A stretch of DNA of 19,693 bases. Origin: CAZUXE01 sp964624585. Its GTDB lineage: Bacteria; Hydrothermota; Tepidihabitantia; B3-TA06. The stretch covers positions 1-19,693 of the forward strand of contig CAZUXE010000029.1 of assembly GCA_964624585.1 (NCBI GenBank). The letters run 5' to 3'. The position numbers and the translations under genes were made by a program. Shown piece by piece: positions 14,898 to 19,693 of this stretch (positions are counted from its first letter, which is position 1; every line of letters begins with the position of its first letter). Under the pieces are notes generated by a model, which saw only the letters and a list, made by a program, of their open reading frames with translations, did no database searches and was not told the DNA's origin.

Positions 14898-15575
14898 TCA
14901 GGGACAGGTGCCTGCAGTCAATAAGGTCTCAGCTAACTCCAGGTCTCGTCGGTAGGTAACTTTTAGATTCTCTTCCCTACCAGGAAGGATATAAACTTGT
15001 TCACCAATCTGTTCAAGATAACTGGCTTCATCAGTTCCCTTAAAACCCTGCGCTTCACCTCTCGCTATCGCCTCCCTAAGTAAAGGAAGAGGGAAAAATT
15101 GGGGAGTCTGTGCCCTATAGACCGAATTGCGGGAAATAGTTTCTACTATAACTTTTCCTTTAACCCGTTTTAGGGTATCGGTTACCGGTATAGCGTATAT
15201 AGCAGGACCTTTGGATTCAAGGATTTCAAAACCAAGGCTAATATCTTCTGCTCTAACAAAGGGTCTTGCTCCATCATGAATTGCCACCAAGTCCTTTTCA
15301 GGTAGAGCTTTTAGGCCGGCTTTAAGGGAATCTATCCGTTCTTTTCCTCCCGGCACCACTGCTTCTACCTTTCCAATACCCCTTTGTTTAATTTGATGTT
15401 CAAAGAATTTAACGCTACCTTCATCGGTAACCATTACTATCAAATCAACAGAGCTGGACTGTTCAAAGGCAAGAATGCTCCAGAGAGCTAAAGGATGACC
15501 TCCTAGCAACTCTTGTTGTTTACACGAACCAAAGCGTTCGCCTTTTCCTGCAGCTAGAATGAGTCCAAATCTCAT
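14898..15575 (-). CDS. ispD: 2-C-methyl-D-erythritol 4-phosphate cytidylyltransferase
   Basis: IspD joins MEP and CTP to give CDP-methylerythritol, the step after Dxr. The 225-residue protein has the nucleotide-binding start LILAAGKGERFGSCKQQELLGG, in which the usual PKQ is CKQ but the Lys is kept. It also has IHDGARPFV, AIPVTDTLKRV, YRAQTPQFF, TDEASYLE, and a late NLKVTYRRDLELAE. All are expected IspD signatures. AGGA lies 8 nt before the ATG. It is the first gene of the isoprenoid block; a 72-bp gap separates it from the polyferredoxin upstream. A TATTAT/TATAAC stretch lies in that gap, but I see no good -35 box. Confidence 0.95.
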   Translation of the reverse strand: MRFGLILAAGKGERFGSCKQQELLGGHPLALWSILAFEQSSSVDLIVMVTDEGSVKFFEHQIKQRGIGKVEAVVPGGKERIDSLKAGLKALPEKDLVAIHDGARPFVRAEDISLGFEILESKGPAIYAIPVTDTLKRVKGKVIVETISRNSVYRAQTPQFFPLPLLREAIARGEAQGFKGTDEASYLEQIGEQVYILPGREENLKVTYRRDLELAETLLTAGTCP

Positions 15576-15647
15576 GCAGAATTTCCTGTTATAATAGCAG
15601 TTGTGAAGTTTAGAATAGGAATACAGGTAAATTCTATGGTTCGCCTA

Positions 15648-16532
15648 TTAGTCATGGGTAACTTCTGGAAGTTGGGCAGTTTTTTTACCAATCATATATG
15701 CCGGAACAAAATCAATCAGTTCGCAACGAGTACATTCAAGACATCTAATGCAAGCAGAGCTTTGAGGATTTTCATAAGGTTTAAGCTCCATAGGACATAC
15801 ACGCAAACACATATCGCATTGGTTGCATTTTTCAGTATCAACCCTCAGGCGCAAAAAACTTATCTTGTTTCCAAGCGAAAAGATAGCTCCTAGAGCGCAA
15901 ACCCTGCAAAATGGTCGTTTAGTAAATATTGAAAATACAAGTGTTAAACCTAATATTCCGGCTTTTACAGCAAACAGCCATCCAAGGATTCGCATTAGTT
16001 GTGGATCTAGTAATATTTGAGGAATACCTGCTCCAAATATGCCCGCAGGACATAACTTGCAGAACCATGTTTCATTAGTTAAATATACAACTACTCCTGC
16101 GACTATCACAAGGGAAAGGAATTTAATATAATGGGTCCAGTGAGGAAGTTTCAATTTGACGGTTCGTATTTTATACAGTAAATCTTGAAGAAATCCAAAG
16201 GGACACAGCATTCCGCAAGGCATACGACCGATTACCGCAGATATTGCCAGCATGGAACCTGCCGCAAACCAAGGAATTTCATGCGACTTAATAAAATGTT
16301 GAATAGAACCCATTGGACACGCACCGGTTGAACCTGGGCATGAATAGCAATTAAGTCCAGGAACACATACGCTTTTAGTAGTTTCTTCAACGATAGTATT
16401 ACTTGCTGTAATTAAGTTAGCTATTTTGGCTTTTGGTGTTTTTCCTAATCTATCAAGAATCCTTCCCCAAAAGCCGGCTATGTTTGCATTCATTGTTAGC
16501 CAAGCTACTACTTGAATAAAAATCCTCTTCAT
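15648..16532 (-). CDS. NapH-like membrane polyferredoxin (4Fe-4S binding)
   Basis: This 294-residue inner-membrane electron-transfer protein has several hydrophobic segments and Cys-rich loops. The N-terminal loop has CVPGLNCYSCPGSTGACPMGS, followed by MPCGMLCPFGFLQDLLYK, CKLCPAGIFGAG, and PFCRVCALGAIFSLG, a series typical of NapH/CcoG/NosR-like proteins. The C-terminus is a soluble 2[4Fe-4S] ferredoxin: CNQCDMCLRVCP, then CIRCLECTRC. There is no FMN-binding domain and no reductase subunit beside it, so the electron acceptor is unknown. The ATG has AGGGG upstream and lies 12 bp after the small CXXC gene, so the two form a unit. Such pairs are common in anaerobes. Confidence 0.88.
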   Translation of the reverse strand: MKRIFIQVVAWLTMNANIAGFWGRILDRLGKTPKAKIANLITASNTIVEETTKSVCVPGLNCYSCPGSTGACPMGSIQHFIKSHEIPWFAAGSMLAISAVIGRMPCGMLCPFGFLQDLLYKIRTVKLKLPHWTHYIKFLSLVIVAGVVVYLTNETWFCKLCPAGIFGAGIPQILLDPQLMRILGWLFAVKAGILGLTLVFSIFTKRPFCRVCALGAIFSLGNKISFLRLRVDTEKCNQCDMCLRVCPMELKPYENPQSSACIRCLECTRCELIDFVPAYMIGKKTAQLPEVTHD

Positions 16533-16544
16533 ATAATTAAACCC

Positions 16545-16700
16545 CTAAGCAATTCCGATACACGATAAACAAAGAATAATGGCGTTTCTAATTATCTCTT
16601 CAAGGTCACCATGCTTGATACCGAAAACGCAAGCTACGATTAATGCCCCAAGAATGGGTACCCAAGTCCAAGCTAATATTATTCTACCTATTTCACGCAT
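16545..16700 (-). CDS. CD1871A-like small CXXC membrane protein
   Basis: This 51-residue protein has one membrane segment (about 7-27), a short acidic stretch (GDLEEIIRNA), and a C-terminal CLSCIGIA with Cys44 and Cys47. The hydrophobic start and a C-terminal C-L-x-C-I-G motif are what I recall for the CD1871A family of CXXC proteins found next to NapH-like ferredoxins. The role is unknown; a redox or cluster-assembly partner of the polyferredoxin is an inference. I use the ATG at 16700. A TTG at 16733 would add 11 residues, but it overlaps a TTGACA and looks less likely. No strong ribosome site precedes either start. Confidence 0.7.
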   Translation of the reverse strand: MREIGRIILAWTWVPILGALIVACVFGIKHGDLEEIIRNAIILCLSCIGIA

Positions 16701-16918
16701 ACAGAAGCTTACCGAAACCAGCTTGATTGTCAAGCGGCCTTGACGTTTTTCATTCTCTTCCTAACATTAAATATAGGTATAAATTCATGAAAAGATTTGC
16801 TTATAGGGAGTTATACTGGCTGAAGAAGGTTGTTGAGAAAATTATATCTCTGTACTAGAGCATAGGCGAGAGTGTTATGTGGATTTTTAGTTGTATATAT
16901 TTTTAAAGGAGGAATTTT

Positions 16919-17296
16919 ATGAAAAAAATTGGATATCTGCAAGGAACAGACCCTTATCTTTTAAGTAAATTAGTTCTGAACGGTTATGGAACAATGCCTT
17001 TAGGAAACGGTTGGGATAATCACGGTAAATACATAAATCACCTATCTCCAGAAGATAAGATTGATGCCGTTATTGGATACTTGCACAAAGTATTTCCTCC
17101 TGAAGGTCTTAAAGCGCCTGGTGATCCTGGAGATGTACTTTACGCTTGTCGAACTCATAAAATACCAGTCTATTTGATAGTTCCAAAAGAAGCTCAAGAA
17201 GAGGCTGGCGCATTTCTAAAAGATATTTCAGAAGGAGTAGTATTGGTTGATCCGGCGGAAGTGTTTGAAACCTTAACTGCACATGATGAAAAATAG
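16919..17296 (+). CDS. Uncharacterised cytosolic protein
   Basis: I do not recognise this 125-residue protein. It has no signal or membrane segment. It opens with MKKIGYLQGTDPYLLSKLVLNGYGTMPLGNG (given in full only as a pointer to residues 1-31), with a Gly-rich turn at 22-31, then Asn34-His35 and an acidic helix. A Pro/Gly turn (KAPGDPGDV, 65-73) precedes a single Cys77. The C-terminal half alternates strand and helix (IPVYLIVP, AGAFLKD, GVVLVDPAEVF), suggesting a small alpha/beta Rossmann-like fold. It has one of the best ribosome sites in the window, AAAGGAGG 6 nt before the ATG. It stands alone between divergent and convergent genes, with a strong terminator downstream. Confidence 0.75.
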   Translation: MKKIGYLQGTDPYLLSKLVLNGYGTMPLGNGWDNHGKYINHLSPEDKIDAVIGYLHKVFPPEGLKAPGDPGDVLYACRTHKIPVYLIVPKEAQEEAGAFLKDISEGVVLVDPAEVFETLTAHDEK

Positions 17297-17450
17297 ATAT
17301 CCAGTATAATCAATACAGTTAAGGACGGAAATAAACTAAGCGGATTGTAGAATTGTTCTACTGAAGTAAAAAGATCCGTTTGCGCAAGCCGCAACATTTT
17401 CGCCATATATGGTATCAATGAGTCTGCGAGCTTGTCTCTATCATAAAAGG

Positions 17451-17482
17451 AAAAAAGGGTTGGCAGATGCCAACCCTTTTTA
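17451..17482. terminator. Bidirectional Rho-independent terminator
   Basis: GGGTTGGC (17457-17464) pairs with GCCAACCC (17469-17476) around AGAT. The stem is flanked by six A on the left and five T on the right, so either strand reads as a GC stem followed by a U run. It serves the plus-strand orphan gene and the minus-strand gdhA gene. Confidence 0.9.
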
Positions 17483-17499
17483 GAAATCTGAATTCGCTA

Positions 17500-17520
17500 T
17501 TTTTTGCCCGAAGGCAAAAA
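17500..17520 (-). terminator. UUCG-type hairpin just after gdhA
   Basis: TTTTTGCC (17501-17508) pairs with GGCAAAAA (17513-17520). In the gdhA transcript the loop is a stable C(UUCG)G, but A bases follow rather than U. It probably protects the gdhA 3' end or assists the terminator at 17451-17482. Confidence 0.5.
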
Positions 17521-17532
17521 GGGTGATAAATT

Positions 17533-18780
17533 TTATACCCAACCGCGAAGTTTAACTGTATCGGCAACACGTTTAACTGCAACCAAATAGGCTGCTGTAC
17601 GCATGTGTACGTTCTTTTCTTTGTGCATGTCGTAGACGTCGTTGTATGCTTTGGTCATTTTGGCATCAAGCTGTTTTTGGACGTCTTCAAGAGTCCAGAA
17701 ATAGTTGTATGTACCCTGAACTTGCTCAAAGTAAGAAACAGTAACGCCGCCGGCATTTGCCAAGAAGTCGGGAATGACATGAACACCCTTTTCGTGAAGG
17801 ATTACGTCGGCTTCAGGAGTGGTGGGGCCATTTGCCAATTCACAGCTGATTTTAGCTTTAATGTTGGCTGCGTTTTCTTTAGTGATAACATTTTCAAGAG
17901 CAGAGGGATAAAGGATATCGACATCCAGTTCGAGTAGGTCTTTATTGGAAATAGGGGTGGTTCCGGGGAAGCCTTCAACCTTGCCAGTTTCCAGTTTGTG
18001 TTTCACGATAGCTTGTGGGTCTATGCCATCTTTGCACATTACGCCACCGCGAGAGTCGGAAACGGCAATAAGCTTACCGCCGCCTAAGATTTCCGGGTGA
18101 AGAAGGGCGGCAAACTGACCGGCATTGCCGAATCCCTGAATTGCGAAGGTACCGTGAGAGTCTACGCCGAGTTTTTTGCAAGCTTCGCGAACGGTATATA
18201 CGCCGCCACGAGCTGTGGCATCTCCACGTCCCTGTGAACCGCCTACCTCTAGGGGTTTGCCTGTAATAACCGCAGGATGGTTACGACCAACGATGGTTTC
18301 AAACTCATCAAGCATCCAAGCCATAATTTGGGGAGTGGTGTAGACATCAGGGGCAGGACAATCGCGATGTTCGCCCAATTCACGAGCGGCAACACGCATC
18401 CAACCACGGGCTAGGCGCTCTTTTTCGCCATCAGACATTTCTTTAGGATTACAGGTAACGCCACCTTTACCGCCGCCGAGAGGAATATCAACAACGGAAG
18501 TTTTCCAAGTCATCCATGCGGCAAGCGCACGTACTGTGTCGATGGTTTCATCAGGATGCCAACGTAGACCGCCTTTTGTAGGACCACGAGAATCGTTATA
18601 CTGTACGCGATAACCGTGGAAAACCTTGGTGGTTCCGTTATCCATTTTGACAGGAATAGTGAACTTATATTCGCGGCGCGGCCAACGAAGGATTTCACGC
18701 ATGGCAGGATCGAGACCCAGAATTTCTGCAGCCTCGTCAAACTGAGCTTGTGCTATTTTGAAAGGATTCAGCTCGCTCAT
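17533..18780 (-). CDS. gdhA: Glutamate dehydrogenase (Glu/Leu/Phe/Val dehydrogenase family)
   Basis: This cytosolic enzyme interconverts glutamate with 2-oxoglutarate and ammonia. The 415-residue length is that of the hexameric GDH class. Active-site residues align with Clostridium symbiosum GDH: Lys69 in PTKGGLRWHP, Lys93 in TWKTS, catalytic Lys105 in GGGKGG, and Asp145 in CPAPDV. The dinucleotide motif GFGNAG is at 216-221. Cofactor choice (NAD or NADP) cannot be read safely. The codons are visibly richer in G and C than in neighbouring genes, consistent with high expression. AGGAGG precedes the ATG, behind a leader of about 93 nt with a hairpin and a strong promoter. It is monocistronic, ended by terminators at 17451-17520. 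Confidence 0.96.
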   Translation of the reverse strand: MSELNPFKIAQAQFDEAAEILGLDPAMREILRWPRREYKFTIPVKMDNGTTKVFHGYRVQYNDSRGPTKGGLRWHPDETIDTVRALAAWMTWKTSVVDIPLGGGKGGVTCNPKEMSDGEKERLARGWMRVAARELGEHRDCPAPDVYTTPQIMAWMLDEFETIVGRNHPAVITGKPLEVGGSQGRGDATARGGVYTVREACKKLGVDSHGTFAIQGFGNAGQFAALLHPEILGGGKLIAVSDSRGGVMCKDGIDPQAIVKHKLETGKVEGFPGTTPISNKDLLELDVDILYPSALENVITKENAANIKAKISCELANGPTTPEADVILHEKGVHVIPDFLANAGGVTVSYFEQVQGTYNYFWTLEDVQKQLDAKMTKAYNDVYDMHKEKNVHMRTAAYLVAVKRVADTVKLRGWV

Positions 18781-18832
18781 TAGAAAGCCTCCTAAGTGAG
18801 AGGTTTGAAGGGATTATGTTTATTTTTTACCC

Positions 18833-18848
18833 TGCAGGTATTCCTGCA
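18833..18848 (-). promoter_or_regulatory. Hairpin in the gdhA 5' leader
   Basis: TGCAGG (18833-18838) pairs with CCTGCA (18843-18848) around TATT (AATA in the transcript). It lies mid-leader, about 50 nt before the gdhA ATG, and is not followed by a U run, so it is not a plain attenuator. Confidence 0.4.
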
Positions 18849-18879
18849 TAGGTCATTAATACTATGAAATTTCCTTAGC

Positions 18880-18906
18880 ATTATACAGATATAAGAGAAA
18901 TGTCAA
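18880..18906 (-). promoter_or_regulatory. gdhA promoter, short spacer
   Basis: TTGACA (18906-18901) and TATAAT (18885-18880) on the minus strand are both perfect but separated by only 15 bp. A TG directly precedes the -10. The predicted +1 is about 18873. Confidence 0.7.
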
Positions 18907-19004
18907 CATCCCTTATAGCTGAAAATGGCCGAATTTTCGTTTGCAGGTCTTCAACTCCAATAGAAATGCCGTATGCTTAAAAAGAAACTTAAAAGAATAG
19001 ACTA

Positions 19005-19031
19005 TTGACAAATTGGAGAAATGTATATAAT
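19005..19031 (+). promoter_or_regulatory. Promoter of the secreted-protein leader, short spacer
   Basis: TTGACA (19005-19010) and TATAAT (19026-19031) are perfect hexamers with a 15-bp spacer, the same geometry as the divergent gdhA promoter about 100 bp away. The predicted +1 is 19038, the first G of GGGTTAAGGAG. Confidence 0.7.
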
Positions 19032-19037
19032 AATTAT

Positions 19038-19165
19038 GGGTTAAGGAGAAGGGCTTTTTCCCCGGGAGGACGGGCTCATAATTTTGGAGGCGAATTCCCT
19101 CGGGAGAATAAAGCTTCTTTACTCCTTAACAAAGTTAAAAACTTAATTTAATTAAGGAGGTTATT
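19038..19165 (+). promoter_or_regulatory. Structured 5' leader with mutually exclusive helices (riboswitch-like)
   Basis: The predicted transcript begins with GGGUUAAGGAG. GTTAAGGAG (19040-19048) pairs perfectly with CTCCTTAAC (19122-19130), closing a domain that can continue as GCTTT/AAAGC (19053-19057 with 19110-19114). Inside are CCCG-GGAGGA-CGGG (19061-19074) and GAGG/CCTC (19087-19090 with 19098-19101). The same CTCCTTAA strand can instead pair over 8 bp with the Shine-Dalgarno TTAAGGAG (19152-19159), with AAGTT/AACTT nested within. The two states cannot coexist, so closing the domain should free the ribosome site. I recognise no known riboswitch consensus. Folding was done by eye. Confidence 0.5.
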
Positions 19166-19588
19166 GTGAAAAAAGCAGTAACTCTAACAATCCTCGGTCT
19201 GCTAGTCGCAGGCGTAGCAAGCAGTATACATGCAACATCCCATTGGACAGGCGGCGCTGGCGGCAGATGCGGTGCATATCATGTTCTTTCAGACTGGCAA
19301 GGTACGCTGAATGAGTGTTGCAATGGTTTTGATGGCTATTGGCACGGTAAGTTTGCTAACATAATGCGGGGCGGCGCCAGAGAAACAAGCCCGGGCAGTA
19401 ACATTTGGGATATATATACCGGAAAATGGAATTCAGCAGGCGAAGCGCAGTATTATCATGGAACTTGGGTAGGCAGATTTGATGAAAATACAGGAACAAT
19501 GTGTGGTTCCTGGGATTCGGAGAACATAGACTGTATTACAGGTTTCATAAACGGAACTAAAGATAGAACTGAAGATAAGGACGAATAA
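19166..19588 (+). CDS. Small secreted Gly/Trp/Cys-rich protein
   Basis: I do not recognise a named family for this 140-residue exported protein. A clear signal peptide (MKKAVTLTILGLLVAGVASSIHA) probably ends at the Ala near residue 23. The mature part repeats short Gly-aromatic turns: FDGYWHGKF, YTGKWN, YHGTWVGRF, MCGSWDS and GFINGT, arranged like successive beta hairpins and loosely MORN-like. It has five cysteines (CGAY, ECC, MCG, DC) and no membrane segment after the signal; the tail is acidic (KDRTEDKDE). An extracytoplasmic beta-sheet protein with disulfides or bound metal is the best guess. The start is GTG, with AAGGAGG 5 nt upstream in a structured leader that may control it. Confidence 0.75.
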   Translation: MKKAVTLTILGLLVAGVASSIHATSHWTGGAGGRCGAYHVLSDWQGTLNECCNGFDGYWHGKFANIMRGGARETSPGSNIWDIYTGKWNSAGEAQYYHGTWVGRFDENTGTMCGSWDSENIDCITGFINGTKDRTEDKDE

Positions 19589-19603
19589 ATAAAAAAACTA
19601 AAT

Positions 19604-19632
19604 TTCAGGGGGAGGCTTGGCTTCCCCCTGAA
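19604..19632 (+). terminator. Strong hairpin between two secreted-protein genes
   Basis: A 13-bp stem (19604-19616 with 19620-19632, one G-T pair) closes a 3-nt loop. The T run (TTTTT, 19641-19645) starts 8 nt after the stem, so the hairpin is a poor terminator. It could be a partial terminator or an RNase-blocking structure between genes of one operon. Confidence 0.5.
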
Positions 19633-19655
19633 GGTAAGAATTTTTGGAGGAAGTA

Positions 19656-19693
19656 ATGCGTAGAATTTTATTAAATGTTTTGTTGGCGTTTGC
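19656..19693 (+). CDS. Start of a second exported protein, cut by the window end
   Basis: Only 12 codons are visible: MRRILLNVLLAF. Two Arg followed by a hydrophobic run is a typical signal-peptide start. GGAGG (19646-19650) lies 5 nt before the ATG. It follows the 19166 gene on the same strand by 67 bp, so it is probably the next gene of the same operon. The function cannot be judged. Confidence 0.65.
   Translation, partial: MRRILLNVLLAF

Noticed and set aside
16728..16733. TTGACA on the minus strand as a promoter of the CXXC-ferredoxin pair
   Set aside because: No -10-like hexamer lies 15-19 bp downstream, and the resulting start would crowd the ATG at 16700.
1..19693. tRNA, rRNA, CRISPR array, transposase or phage integration signs
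   Set aside because: I looked for T-loop-like motifs, spaced repeats and transposase or integrase motifs on both strands and found none that hold up.

Overview
The window is ordinary chromosome, moderately AT-rich, from a diderm (outer-membrane) and probably anaerobic bacterium. The envelope evidence is a beta-barrel-like protein ending in Phe (5814-6980), an RseP-type site-2 protease and two M23 endopeptidases. The anaerobe evidence is a NapH-like polyferredoxin membrane protein paired with a small CD1871A-type CXXC protein, and a folate/FAD-dependent TrmFO in place of TrmA. I cannot assign a phylum; an uncultivated candidate lineage would fit. I see no phage, IS, CRISPR array, tRNA or rRNA.

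Layout. 1-1227 (+): an AT-rich leader, rpmA (L27) and a metallo-beta-lactamase-fold hydrolase. 1389-4551 (-): an aspS, M23 peptidase, DUF523 operon. 4869-6980 (-): a CPBP-family membrane protease and an outer-membrane-like protein. 7166-10646 (+): a secreted M23 peptidase overlapping a CapA-type metallophosphoesterase, then trmFO. 10695-16733 (-): a zinc-ribbon protein, an SLC13/DASS transporter, the ispD-dxr-rseP block, the polyferredoxin and its small CXXC partner. 16919-17296 (+): an orphan cytosolic protein. 17533-18780 (-): glutamate dehydrogenase. 19038-19693 (+): a long structured leader, a small secreted Gly/Trp/Cys-rich protein, and the first 12 codons of another apparently exported protein.

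Promoters are unusually easy to read because most carry a consensus TTGACA. Two of them (aspS and the 7166 M23 gene) place the expected transcription start on, or one base before, the ATG, and neither gene has a well-placed Shine-Dalgarno sequence. These look like leaderless mRNAs in a genome where most other genes have strong Shine-Dalgarno sites.

The least explained element is the 128-nt leader of the secreted-protein gene at 19166. Its predicted first bases pair over 9 bp with an internal strand, enclosing a GC-rich, GGA-rich domain. The same internal strand can instead pair over 8 bp with the Shine-Dalgarno sequence. That layout resembles a translational riboswitch or protein-controlled switch, and I do not recognise it as a known class.
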